Shown here: in pieces, positions 9,607 through 18,377 of the stretch
Layout of the letters: every line of letters begins with the position of its first letter
Position numbering within the stretch: the first letter of the stretch is position 1
From: Cytophagales bacterium
GTDB taxonomy: Bacteria; Bacteroidota; Bacteroidia; Cytophagales; Cyclobacteriaceae
Direction of reading: 5' to 3'
Assembly (NCBI GenBank): GCA_022360055.1
Contig: JAKSDO010000011.1
Location: 62,001 to 126,000 of the forward strand
DNA: 64,000 nucleotides
Notes under the pieces: model-generated
What the model was told of the DNA's origin: nothing
Database searches by the model: none
Seen by the model: only the letters and a program-made list of their open reading frames with translations
Translations under genes and position numbers: made by a program

Positions 9607-9831
9607 GATCTGCATTTTAGTTTTTAAATGTCCGGTGAAGTTAATTGAAAATGCCAATTGCAAAAAACGGAATACTTTGTTAAACAAACGATAATTTGTA
9701 AGAACCTGTAAATAAGTGAGTTACAAATTAAATATTGATATAACTTTTTTTTTGTGTATTTTTTATGGCAAAAACTTAAACAATTTCCGTTTACAAATTG
9801 ATAATTGTATAGTTAAGCAAACAATGAAATC
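9607..9831. promoter_or_regulatory. Divergent pepP/carH control region with two box families
   Basis: Contains NTTAARCAA boxes at 9679-9687 (GTTAAACAA), 9775-9783 (CTTAAACAA) and 9812-9820 (GTTAAGCAA). A second motif, TTACAAATT, occurs at 9721-9729 and 9791-9799 and inverted at 9693-9701. The first box family recurs upstream of the sigma/crt operon. The likeliest reading is autoregulation by the CarH-like protein, whose start codon follows at 9832; that binding is inferred. Confidence 0.5.
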
Positions 9832-10722
9832 GTGTCACATTACTCCATAAAAGATATCGAACAGCTTTCCGGAATCAAGGCACACACCTTGCGTATCTGG
9901 GAGCAGCGCTACAATTTTATCAAACCCAAAAGGACGGATACAAATATCAGATATTACGACGATGAAGATTTGAAGTTTGTTCTCAACGTATCCTTATTGA
10001 AGGATCACGGACACAAAATTTCAAAAATCTGCAGTATGCCCGAACAGGATATTAAACTCGAGATAAACAAGCTCATGGATAAAAAGCTCGGATTTCCGGA
10101 GCAGATCCAATCGTTGACCCTGGCCATGCTGGATCTCGACGAAGAGCGTTTTGAGAAAACTTTGAGCACGAATATTCTTCAGATAGGATTTGAGCGTACC
10201 ATGTTGGGCCTGATTTATCCTTTTTTTCAGAGAATAGGGTTATTGTGGCAAACCGGAGCAATTACACCTGCACAGGAACACTTTATTTCCAATCTTGTGC
10301 GACAGAAAATCATCGTTGCCATCGACGGACAAATGGTAAGTTCGTCTAACTTCAATGAGGTTTACTTACTATATCTGCCGGAAAATGAGCTTCATGAAAT
10401 GAGCCTGCTGTTTTCCGCCTTTATCATCAAGTCTCGTAACAACAAAGTCATATATATTGGGCAGAATGTCCCGCACAATGATCTGGTGGATATTTATAAG
10501 GATCACAATCCGGATTACCTGCTCACCGTGATGACAACGCACCCTCCGACACGTGAGGCACAATCCTACATTTATAAACTTTCCGATTCGTTTAAAAACT
10601 CAAAGGTGTTAATTTCCGGGTTTCAAGTCGTTGGTCAGGATATGGATCTGCCGGAAAATGTAATACTCTTCAACAAACTTCAGGACCTTATCGATTTCTG
10701 CGATTACAATTCCGGTTCTTAG
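9832..10722 (+). CDS. carH: CarH-like MerR-family, B12-binding transcriptional regulator
   Basis: 296 residues, GTG start (no in-frame ATG fits). N-terminal MerR winged helix (residues 3-70: YSIKDIEQLSGIKAHTLRIW), helical bundle (about 90-165), then a cobalamin-binding Rossmann domain (175-290). The helical bundle has the adenosylcobalamin signature W-x9-EH exactly (Trp139, Glu149, His150). The lower-ligand histidine of ExHxxG is kept as Glu186-x-His188, but the glycine is Ser191. CarH proteins bind AdoCbl, repress carotenoid genes in the dark as a tetramer, and fall apart in light. The neighbouring crt operon fits this role. Seen: both motifs and the context. Inferred: light sensing and repression here. 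Confidence 0.85.
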   Translation: MSHYSIKDIEQLSGIKAHTLRIWEQRYNFIKPKRTDTNIRYYDDEDLKFVLNVSLLKDHGHKISKICSMPEQDIKLEINKLMDKKLGFPEQIQSLTLAMLDLDEERFEKTLSTNILQIGFERTMLGLIYPFFQRIGLLWQTGAITPAQEHFISNLVRQKIIVAIDGQMVSSSNFNEVYLLYLPENELHEMSLLFSAFIIKSRNNKVIYIGQNVPHNDLVDIYKDHNPDYLLTVMTTHPPTREAQSYIYKLSDSFKNSKVLISGFQVVGQDMDLPENVILFNKLQDLIDFCDYNSGS

Positions 10723-11069
10723 GATCAATTCTTGCCTTTGTCCTTAATGTGACGTTTAGCACAATCGAAAATCAATATTTTTATTTAGATTCAAAATAAA
10801 TTGTTTATTTATGTGTTTTTATCGTTAAACAATTTATTATGTCGATTGATCGCAGCATCATTCCAATCTATTTAGAATTATTTTAAATAGTATTATTTCA
10901 AGCTCACAGTAGCTTTAATGGCGATTATTAAGGCATAATTTTTAATTAATTTAATATTTCGCCTAATCAAGGGAAATGAACTGTTTAAAAAAAATAGAAA
11001 AAAGTTAAACAAAAATACTTATTTTCGTTTAACATATTATAAGTTTGATTAAACAAAACAGCAAATAAG
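10723..11069 (+). promoter_or_regulatory. Sigma/crt operon control region with repeated boxes
   Basis: 347 bp, very AT-rich, no gene. NTTAAACAA boxes lie at 10824-10832, 11004-11012 and 11048-11056; inverted forms are TGTTTAA (10982-10988) and GTTTAAC (11027-11033). A perfect Bacteroidota -7 element TAnnTTTG (TAAGTTTG) lies at 11040-11047, which would start transcription near 11054, 16 bases before the ATG. The boxes therefore sit in the spacer and over the start site, where a bound repressor would block polymerase. An alternative is that some boxes are ECF sigma promoter elements. Confidence 0.55.
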
Positions 11070-11579
11070 ATGACAGCATTAGAATTCAGCTACACTATTG
11101 ACAAGCTCTCGGGGTCACTAAAACCCTTTGCTTTAAGATTGACAAGAGATATTGAAGATGCCAATGATTTGTTGCAAGAAACGATCCTCAAAGCTTTTTC
11201 GAATCGAGAAAAGTATACGGATGGCACCAATCTGAAAGCATGGATGTACACCATTATGAAGAATACCTTCATAACGAACTACCAGCGTATGATTCGCAAA
11301 AATACATTCATAGATTCTACCGATAATATGCATTATATCAACTCTTCATCAAATACCATAGAGAATTCCGCATTTGGAAAATTTGCAATGAAGGATATTA
11401 CAAAGGCCATAGAAAATCTGGATGATGCTTATAAAATACCATTCACGATGCATTTTAGAGGTTTTAAATATCATGAAATTGCCGAAAAGCTGGAAATTCC
11501 AATCGGCACGGTAAAAAACAGAATCCATATCGCCAGAAAAGAGCTCAAGTATAAACTTAAGAACTACGCTACCAAGTAG
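11070..11579 (+). CDS. ECF-type RNA polymerase sigma factor at head of crt operon
   Basis: 169 residues. Region 2 is clear (DIEDANDLLQETILKAFSN ... NLKAWMYTIMKNTFITNYQ), as is region 4 (NLDDAYKIPFTMHFRGFKYHEI, then IPIGTVKNRIHIARKEL), with a short linker: the two-domain ECF layout. The next gene, crtI, starts two bases after its stop, so it is the first gene of the carotenoid operon. No anti-sigma gene is adjacent, unlike most ECF factors. Its synthesis is presumably set by the CarH-like regulator. It could amplify transcription of its own operon or switch on unlinked genes; the sequence does not say which. Confidence 0.9.
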   Translation: MTALEFSYTIDKLSGSLKPFALRLTRDIEDANDLLQETILKAFSNREKYTDGTNLKAWMYTIMKNTFITNYQRMIRKNTFIDSTDNMHYINSSSNTIENSAFGKFAMKDITKAIENLDDAYKIPFTMHFRGFKYHEIAEKLEIPIGTVKNRIHIARKELKYKLKNYATK

Positions 11580-11581
11580 AA

Positions 11582-13075
11582 ATGGCTACCAAACAGGCAA
11601 TTGTTGTTGGTTCCGGTTTTGCCGGTTTATCTGCGGCAACCTTTTTGTCGAATGCCGGCTACAAAACCATCGTTCTTGAAAAAAACAACCAGTTGGGCGG
11701 CCGGGCCCGTCAATTGTCCGCAAAGGGTTTTAAGTTTGACATGGGGCCGAGCTGGTATTGGATGCCCGACGTATTTGAGCGGTATTTTTCCAGGTTTAAT
11801 AAAAGCACTTCGGATTATTATAAACTTATACGTCTGGATCCCTCATATTCGGTCGTTTTTGACGAAAACGATAAACTTGATATCCCCGCAAACTATCACA
11901 CACTGCGGGCTTGTTTTGAAACAATTGAAAAAGGAAGCGCAAGAAACCTTGATAAATTCCTGGAAGAAGCGGCTTTTAAATATAAAGTCGGCATCAATGA
12001 TCTCGTCTACAAACCCGCCAGATCCTTGATGGAGTTTATCAATTTCCGACTTTTAATCAATATGATTAAAATGGATATTTTCGGATCATTTCAATCACAC
12101 ATCAATAAATATTTCAGAAGTAAACGAATTCATCAATTGCTGGAGTTCCCGATTTTATTTTTGGGTGCCCTGGCAAAAAATACGCCGGCATTGTACTCAC
12201 TCATGAATTATGCGGATATCAAACTCGGAACGTGGTATCCCGAAGGCGGAATGCGGGTTGTTGTTGACGGCATGATCGAATTGGCCAGGGATAAGGGTGT
12301 GGATTTCAGGACTTCCTGCGAGGCAAACGGTTTTGTTTATTCAGGCAATTCAATTGTGGGTGTTAAAGCAGACCATCAAACCATCCCGGCAGATATCGTG
12401 GTAGCCGGGGCCGATTATCATCATGTAGAGACACAACTGCTGGAAAAAAGATTCCGGACATATTCCGATGCGTACTGGGATTCTCGGCTGCTTGCCCCTT
12501 CTTCCCTGTTGTTTTATTTGGGTTTTAATAAAAAAATCGAAGGTTTAACTCATCACACACTTTTTTTTGACAAACCCTTCGGGCCCCATGCCCAAGCAAT
12601 CTACGAGTCCAAAAAATGGCCATCCGATCCTCTTTTTTATGTTAACATTCCATCCAAAACCGATCCTACCGTGGCCCCGGAAAATTGTGAAAACATGATG
12701 GTATTAATTCCAGTAGCGGCCGGCATCGAGGACAAGGAGGAAATCAGAGAAAAGTATTTCGATATTGTATTTGATCGATTTAAGACATATCTTGGTGATG
12801 ACATAAGAAAATATATTGTCTATAAAAAAAGCTATGCGCACAATGATTTTCGTGCAGATTACCATGCTTTTAAAGGCAACGCTTATGGATTGGCGAACAC
12901 ACTCAGACAAACAGCTATATTGAAACCTTCAATTAAAAGCAAAAAGGTCAAAAACCTGTACTTCACCGGACAATTGACCGTACCGGGGCCCGGTGTGCCG
13001 CCGTCCCTGATCTCAGGAGAGGTAGTGGCGAAAGAAATAATCAAAGATTTTCCCATAAACCAGGAGATAGAATGA
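11582..13075 (+). CDS. crtI: Phytoene desaturase
   Basis: 497 residues, the usual CrtI length. N-terminal FAD site GSGFAGLSAATFLSNAGY, with the acidic ribose-binding residue in VLEKNNQLGGRAR. The C-terminus carries the bacterial-type phytoene desaturase signature NLYFTGQLTVPGPGVPPSLI. The enzyme inserts double bases of unsaturation into phytoene stepwise to give neurosporene or lycopene at the inner membrane. It follows the sigma gene by two bases, and its TGA overlaps the crtB ATG (ATGA), so the genes are coupled. A four-step lycopene product is expected because crtZ downstream acts on beta-ring carotenoids. Confidence 0.95.
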   Translation: MATKQAIVVGSGFAGLSAATFLSNAGYKTIVLEKNNQLGGRARQLSAKGFKFDMGPSWYWMPDVFERYFSRFNKSTSDYYKLIRLDPSYSVVFDENDKLDIPANYHTLRACFETIEKGSARNLDKFLEEAAFKYKVGINDLVYKPARSLMEFINFRLLINMIKMDIFGSFQSHINKYFRSKRIHQLLEFPILFLGALAKNTPALYSLMNYADIKLGTWYPEGGMRVVVDGMIELARDKGVDFRTSCEANGFVYSGNSIVGVKADHQTIPADIVVAGADYHHVETQLLEKRFRTYSDAYWDSRLLAPSSLLFYLGFNKKIEGLTHHTLFFDKPFGPHAQAIYESKKWPSDPLFYVNIPSKTDPTVAPENCENMMVLIPVAAGIEDKEEIREKYFDIVFDRFKTYLGDDIRKYIVYKKSYAHNDFRADYHAFKGNAYGLANTLRQTAILKPSIKSKKVKNLYFTGQLTVPGPGVPPSLISGEVVAKEIIKDFPINQEIE

Positions 13076-13920
13076 ATCTGTTTGACCAAACTTCATATCA
13101 AATCAGTAAACGGGTAACAAACAATTACAGCACTTCCTTCAGCCTTGGGATAAAGGCGCTTTCAAAAAAATTTCACGATCCGATTTATTCGATCTATGGC
13201 TTTGTAAGATATGCGGATGAAATCGTGGACACTTTTCACAAATACGACAAAAAGACGTTGCTGAAGGATTTCAAAAATGAAACTTTTAAGGCTATTGCAT
13301 CAAAAATCAGTCTTAATCCGATTTTAAACTCATTCCAATTGGTTGTTAACAAATACAAAATAGATCATAAATTGATAAATGCTTTCTTTCGAAGCATGGA
13401 GATGGATCTCGAGAAATCGGAATACAATAACCGGAAGTACGAAAAGTATATTTACGGGTCCGCAGAGGTCGTTGGCCTCATGTGTCTTTATGTGTTTTGT
13501 GAAGGAAATATATGGAAGTACAAGGAACTGGAATTTCCTGCCAGAAAATTGGGAGCGGCATTTCAAAAGGTAAATTTTCTCCGGGACATCAACAGCGATT
13601 TTAAAGAGCGGGGCCGAATCTACTTTCCGGGTCTCGATATAAACGATTTCGATCCCAAGCTGAAATCCGAAATAGAACTTGATATAAAAAATGATTTTGA
13701 TGAAGCATTAGTTGGAATTCGGAAGCTTCCAAAAGGAGCTAAAACAGGTGTTTATCTCGCCTACATCTACTATCTAAAGTTATTCGCCAAAATCCGTTCC
13801 TGCCCGGTTTCCAGGATCCTGAACGAAAGAATAAGAATACATGATTTCACAAAGTTTATATTATTGATAAAGACATATTTACACTTAAAGTTGACAAATA
13901 ACGAAGTAGCGGCTGCCTAA
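13072..13920 (+). CDS. crtB: Phytoene synthase
   Basis: 282 residues. Trans-isoprenyl diphosphate synthase head-to-head family. Both magnesium/diphosphate-binding aspartate motifs are intact: YADEIVDTF near residue 48 and LRDINSDFKERGRIYFP near residue 167. It joins two geranylgeranyl diphosphates to phytoene, the first committed carotenoid step. Start overlaps the crtI stop by four bases. No geranylgeranyl diphosphate synthase gene is in the window, so the substrate must come from an unlinked crtE/ispA-type gene. Squalene-synthase-type alternatives are unlikely given the crtI partner. Confidence 0.94.
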   Translation: MNLFDQTSYQISKRVTNNYSTSFSLGIKALSKKFHDPIYSIYGFVRYADEIVDTFHKYDKKTLLKDFKNETFKAIASKISLNPILNSFQLVVNKYKIDHKLINAFFRSMEMDLEKSEYNNRKYEKYIYGSAEVVGLMCLYVFCEGNIWKYKELEFPARKLGAAFQKVNFLRDINSDFKERGRIYFPGLDINDFDPKLKSEIELDIKNDFDEALVGIRKLPKGAKTGVYLAYIYYLKLFAKIRSCPVSRILNERIRIHDFTKFILLIKTYLHLKLTNNEVAAA

Positions 13921-13931
13921 ACCAATCCTAG

Positions 13932-14783
13932 ATGGGCAATTTGAACTTACATATTGATATCGATCGAAATTCAGGTTTTTGCTTTGGAGTAGTTTACGCT
14001 ATAGATATGGCGGAAGAAATACTCCAGGAACAGGGGTATCTATATTGCCTGGGCGATATCGTCCACAACGACGAAGAAGTAAGGCGCCTTGAAAGACAAG
14101 GTTTGAAGATCATCGACCACGCAGCGCTAAAATCGTTGAGAAAGGAAAAGGTCCTCATCCGGGCGCACGGAGAACCGCCTTCGACCTATAAACTGGCGCT
14201 TGAAAATGACCTCGAACTGATCGATGCTTCATGCCCTGTGGTCCTTAAGCTTCAAAATAGAATTCGTAAATCGTATGACAAAAACGAAAAGATCTATATT
14301 TACGGAAAACACGGTCATGCCGAAGTCATGGGGCTAAAGGGGCAAACCCGCGGAGAAGCGGTCGTATTTCAGGACCTGAATGAGCTTCGTCTAAATGAAA
14401 TCCCCGGAGAAATTACACTCTACAGCCAGACAACCAAAAGCGTGCATAAGTTTCATGAACTCACCGGTACTTTGGAGCGCGCCGGAATCAAAGTAAATGC
14501 CAACGATACCATTTGCAGACAGGTATCAAACAGAGATGTAGAGTTACGAAATTTCGCATCAAATTACGATACCATCGTATTTGTTTCAGGAACGAAATCC
14601 TCCAACGGCAGAGTATTGTATCAGGTATGTCTGGATCAAAATCCTAACAGCCACTTTGTTTCTCAGGTCAACCAGATTAAACAGGAATGGTTCTCCGAAA
14701 GTTCAAAAGTTGGTATTTGCGGCGCGACTTCGACGCCGATGTGGTTGATGAAAGAGGTAAAAAACAGAATTTCCAAGCTATAG
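13932..14783 (+). CDS. ispH: 4-hydroxy-3-methylbut-2-enyl diphosphate reductase
   Basis: 283 residues. The three iron-sulfur cysteines are in the expected places: SGFCFGVVYAI (about residue 16), IDASCPVVLKL (about 99) and NDTICRQVSNRD (about 196). Substrate-binding histidines are in RAHGEPP and GKHGHAEVMG. It makes isopentenyl and dimethylallyl diphosphate, the last step of the MEP pathway, using a [4Fe-4S] cluster. Its place inside the carotenoid operon, 11 bases after crtB and 3 bases before crtZ, suggests that precursor supply is raised together with pigment synthesis. ispE of the same pathway is at 25.1 kb. Confidence 0.95.
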   Translation: MGNLNLHIDIDRNSGFCFGVVYAIDMAEEILQEQGYLYCLGDIVHNDEEVRRLERQGLKIIDHAALKSLRKEKVLIRAHGEPPSTYKLALENDLELIDASCPVVLKLQNRIRKSYDKNEKIYIYGKHGHAEVMGLKGQTRGEAVVFQDLNELRLNEIPGEITLYSQTTKSVHKFHELTGTLERAGIKVNANDTICRQVSNRDVELRNFASNYDTIVFVSGTKSSNGRVLYQVCLDQNPNSHFVSQVNQIKQEWFSESSKVGICGATSTPMWLMKEVKNRISKL

Positions 14784-14786
14784 ACG

Positions 14787-15251
14787 ATGATGATAGCACT
14801 TAACATTTTCATTATTATTGCATCTTTTTTATTCATGGAAGGTGTTGCCTGGTTTACTCATAAATATATAATGCATGGCTTCATGTGGAGATGGCACCGG
14901 TCTCACCACACGGTTCACGGTCGGTTTTTTGAGCGGAACGATCTGTTTGCCGTCGTATTCAGTATACCTTCTATCGTTTTGATCGCACTTGGCGTTGCGA
15001 ATGAATCCCTGGGTATATTAAAGTATTTCGGTTTTGGAATAATGGCTTATGGCATCTTTTATTCCATTTTTCATGATGTAATTGTACATCGCAGGATTAA
15101 GATCAGGTATAAGGCGAAATCTCCATATATGAAGCGGATCATAAATGCACATTATCATCATCACAGAAAGCACACCAAAGAAGGAGGAGAAGCCTTTGGA
15201 TTCTTATATGCCCCGAAAAAATATGAGGTAAAAAGCGCTAAGGCGGAATAA
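14787..15251 (+). CDS. crtZ: Beta-carotene hydroxylase (fatty acid hydroxylase superfamily)
   Basis: 154 residues, close to usual CrtZ length; the second ATG (14790) is equally possible. The histidine boxes of membrane di-iron hydroxylases are all visible: HKYIMH, HRSHH, HDVIVH and HYHHHRKH. Hydrophobic segments near residues 1-22 and 55-95 place it in the inner membrane. It hydroxylates the beta rings of beta-carotene at C3 and C3', giving zeaxanthin. Last gene of the operon; it ends four bases before the convergent OmpA-family gene and no terminator is visible between them. The lycopene cyclase it depends on is not encoded nearby. Confidence 0.93.
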   Translation: MMIALNIFIIIASFLFMEGVAWFTHKYIMHGFMWRWHRSHHTVHGRFFERNDLFAVVFSIPSIVLIALGVANESLGILKYFGFGIMAYGIFYSIFHDVIVHRRIKIRYKAKSPYMKRIINAHYHHHRKHTKEGGEAFGFLYAPKKYEVKSAKAE

Positions 15252-15255
15252 TCTC

Positions 15256-17310
15256 TTACTGATTCAATTCATCGATCTCCTTTAACTCAAACTCAACACG
15301 CCTGTTTATTTCCCTGTTTGGTTCGGATGAGTTGGGCAATTTTGGTCTGGATTCACCGTAACCGTGATGTTCGAGATGCGAAGCCAAAACTCCTTTACTT
15401 AAAAGATAATTTACGATTGATCCCGCGCGACGACCGGAAAGATCCAGATTATACACATCCGTTCCAATCGAGCATGTATGTCCGTCAATGGTCATATGAA
15501 GATTCGGATTATCCAGAAGCATTTCGGACAACTTATCTAATTCAGGAAACGATTCCGACCGTATCACATCACTGTCAAAATCAAAATAAACGTTGTTGAG
15601 AACGATCGCCTCATTCTTAATAATGGGGTCCAAATACAGATCCTTGACGATCTCTACGCTGTTGTCAATATTTCTAAGGTCGAGCGAGTCGATGGTATTG
15701 TAATATCCGTCGGATTTCGCGATAATCTGATACCTGAATCCTTGCTGCAATGTAGTTACATAGCCGTTCGTATCGGCCGCGACGAGTTCGATTTGCTCAT
15801 GATCCATTACCCGGATAAACTCAATGGAAGATTCTATCGGATCCGATGTACTCGAATCAAACACTCTACCTCGGATTGAAATTATAATATTTGGATTCTT
15901 GTACTTCGCACCCATCAGGGAAGCGAGCATATCCGGCTTCTGGTAATAGGGTAGTTTTACCTTATAGATATCCGTATTGTTCTCATTCCCTTTTGTATAG
16001 TAGGCATACTCGTCATTTTCGGTAAAATTGAAGAAGATGTCGTCTTCCCTGGAATTAAAACCGGCTCCGAGATTTTCAGGCTCCGACCAATTTTGCCAGG
16101 TATCGTCCAACCTCCTTGAAAGGTAGATGTCATAACCGCCGTATCCACTGAATCCTTTTGAAGAAAAGAACATGGTTTTTCCGTCCTTTGCTAAAAAAGG
16201 AGACCCTTCTTCTGCGGCGGAATTGATTTGAGGGCCCAGGCTCAAAGGTTGAGACCACGCGCCGTTCTCCTGAAGGAAAATTGCATAAAGATCCCGGTCA
16301 CCATAGCTGTCCTTTCTTTTCACGGACATGACAATTGTTTTCATATCATTGGCCAGAAAATAATTGGCCTTGTCCGACAAATTGTAATCATTGGTGATAT
16401 CGAGATTTTTAGGTTTTGACCAGGTACCGTCTCCATTTCTTACCGACATGGAAACACCCTGAGTCATTCTGTTCCTGGAATAATACGCGTTTCCAAGCAA
16501 CAACAGCATAGCGTTCCCGTCCGAGGAAATTGAGCTAATGAAATTGGGGCCCTTATTGTTGAGCGGTCTACCGGCATTGACAGCCTTTAACCAATCACCG
16601 GATACCGTATCTCTTTTGGCAAGCCAGATGTCCTCATCATCTTTTATCCCTCCGATGTTTTCGGGATGGTTTTGACGGCTAAAAAACAAAATATCCGCTT
16701 GCGGAGATATCAATGGCCTCAATTCGTTGTATTCGGAATTTACATTTGTACCCAAAGCTATGGGGACGTAGTCATTATTTATTTCATTCGTCACATTAAT
16801 TTCTACCGAAATCGGCTCTCTGGAATCTGAAATTCCAATCGCGTCAATCCCAAAATGCCCCGTGAGCAGTTCGCCGTTTAATGTAATTTTCAGGGCCTTC
16901 ACCTTAAACGCTGTCTTGTCAAAGAAAAACCGGAATAGCCTTCCTTCAATGGGTATAAAATTAGGCTCAAACTGGTTGAGCAAATGCTCTTCGCCTTTGT
17001 CATCATACGCAAATATCTTGTAAATACCTCCGGGATTATGAGTTTCTGCTATTGCTATTTGCTGAATCCGGGTCGGAATTTCAAATCCGACCTTGATGTA
17101 TTCGATTTTTCCCTTTTTCTTGGGAGACCAGGCATTCGGACTTGCCCCAAGATTTGGCAGCACATTTGGTTTGCCTAAAACCTGGTTTGCGGCATACTGT
17201 CGTTTCCCAAACTGGGAAGAATACTCAATTACCTGATTGGCCCATTGCACATCCTGGCCAAATGCCGTGAATTGAAGAAGCAATAATATCAATGTATATA
17301 CCTTTCTCAT
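15256..17310 (-). CDS. OmpA-family envelope protein with PD40 propeller
   Basis: 684 residues with signal peptide MRKVYTLILLLLQFTAFG. Domain order: discoidin-like beta-sandwich (about 20-165), PD40/WD40-like propeller blades (about 180-470; for example SPFLAKDGKTMFFSSKGFSG), carboxypeptidase-regulatory-like fold (about 480-555), and OmpA peptidoglycan-binding domain (about 570-680; VYFDFDSDVIRSESFPELDK, NREINRRVEFEL). It resembles the type IX secretion protein PorE but lacks TPRs and a lipobox. It closes an operon with a PorP/SprF protein and a type B-CTD surface protein, so it probably anchors that system to peptidoglycan. Function is inferred from context. Confidence 0.85.
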   Translation of the reverse strand: MRKVYTLILLLLQFTAFGQDVQWANQVIEYSSQFGKRQYAANQVLGKPNVLPNLGASPNAWSPKKKGKIEYIKVGFEIPTRIQQIAIAETHNPGGIYKIFAYDDKGEEHLLNQFEPNFIPIEGRLFRFFFDKTAFKVKALKITLNGELLTGHFGIDAIGISDSREPISVEINVTNEINNDYVPIALGTNVNSEYNELRPLISPQADILFFSRQNHPENIGGIKDDEDIWLAKRDTVSGDWLKAVNAGRPLNNKGPNFISSISSDGNAMLLLLGNAYYSRNRMTQGVSMSVRNGDGTWSKPKNLDITNDYNLSDKANYFLANDMKTIVMSVKRKDSYGDRDLYAIFLQENGAWSQPLSLGPQINSAAEEGSPFLAKDGKTMFFSSKGFSGYGGYDIYLSRRLDDTWQNWSEPENLGAGFNSREDDIFFNFTENDEYAYYTKGNENNTDIYKVKLPYYQKPDMLASLMGAKYKNPNIIISIRGRVFDSSTSDPIESSIEFIRVMDHEQIELVAADTNGYVTTLQQGFRYQIIAKSDGYYNTIDSLDLRNIDNSVEIVKDLYLDPIIKNEAIVLNNVYFDFDSDVIRSESFPELDKLSEMLLDNPNLHMTIDGHTCSIGTDVYNLDLSGRRAGSIVNYLLSKGVLASHLEHHGYGESRPKLPNSSEPNREINRRVEFELKEIDELNQ

Positions 17311-17330
17311 TTTCTGGTTTAATGATGCAG

Positions 17331-18368
17331 TTAATATCTTACTTTAGGCGGCGCAGGCTTATAAAATCGATATCCCATCGATATCTCAAAAGATCCCGCC
17401 CCGCGATTATTATATCTTAGCGATGTAACATTCCAATCATAGCTAAATCCAAATTGAAGGTTGTTGGTGAGAAACTCAATACTCGCAATAAATGAATCCT
17501 GTACCCGATACCAGGCTCCGACTCTTGCAACTAAATTACTCATTTGCCCTTTTGTATCAAACGGAAGTTTGTATGACAGAAATGAACCAACATTTGTTTG
17601 ATTTACTCTGTCCTGTACTAATGAGAGGTAATTGGTTGAAATCGAGGTTTTCTCTCCTAATCTGAAAATAATGCCCCCGTGAAGTTTATGTAAAACAGGC
17701 AATCGATTCACACTGCCTTCAAGTACGGATTCATCCGGATGATTGAGATGACCGGCGCTGTATCCCGAATATATGCTTTGCACCGTCTTTTGATCCGAAT
17801 TGGCAAAATATCGCCAAAAAACACCGGCGGTAATGTCGAAAAACGTCCGGTTTTGAATCAGACTCAGCTCGGCCGGAACTATGGTATTATCAAACCCTAT
17901 AAACGGATTGTATTGTTCCCCCCACTCCAATTTATTTCGGTCAATGTTTTTATGGATAAAACCAAGCTGCATTGCAAAGGTAATTCTGTTAACCGATTTA
18001 CTGGATAAATGCAGGTTATAAGCAAAGGATGCGTTGCCACCGTAGGTTTTCAGGTTTGATCCCTGTCCGGCCTCATCACCGTAGAACGATACACCAATTC
18101 CACCAATATTTCCTTCGGGTTTTATGTGTTTGTCTTTAAAATACGGAACAATCAAGGAAATCTGGCTGGTTGTATACGGAAATTCCAGATTTCCCCATTG
18201 GGACCGGTGCGCAAAATTCACAAACATATTTTCTTCTTCTCCAATCAAAGCCGGATTTAAATAAATCGGCGAATTGTAAAACTGAGAAAACACCGGGTCC
18301 TGTGCCAAAGAATTTTTTATCCCCAAGACACCTAATAGTAAAACTATAAGAATGCTACCTTTCTTCAT
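17331..18368 (-). CDS. PorP/SprF family type IX secretion membrane protein
   Basis: 345 residues; signal peptide (MKKGSILIVLLLGVLGIKNSLA) followed by the family hallmark QDPVFSQFYNSPIYLNPALIG, a predicted outer-membrane barrel, and an aromatic-rich end (FEISMGYRFYKP). SprF-like proteins are needed for export or attachment of specific cargo with type B C-terminal domains. The upstream gene, nine bases away, encodes just such a cargo, so the pair mirrors sprB/sprF. It is one of several paralogues expected in a Bacteroidota genome and need not be the core PorP. Confidence 0.9.
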   Translation of the reverse strand: MKKGSILIVLLLGVLGIKNSLAQDPVFSQFYNSPIYLNPALIGEEENMFVNFAHRSQWGNLEFPYTTSQISLIVPYFKDKHIKPEGNIGGIGVSFYGDEAGQGSNLKTYGGNASFAYNLHLSSKSVNRITFAMQLGFIHKNIDRNKLEWGEQYNPFIGFDNTIVPAELSLIQNRTFFDITAGVFWRYFANSDQKTVQSIYSGYSAGHLNHPDESVLEGSVNRLPVLHKLHGGIIFRLGEKTSISTNYLSLVQDRVNQTNVGSFLSYKLPFDTKGQMSNLVARVGAWYRVQDSFIASIEFLTNNLQFGFSYDWNVTSLRYNNRGAGSFEISMGYRFYKPAPPKVRY

Positions 18369-18377
18369 ATATCCGAT

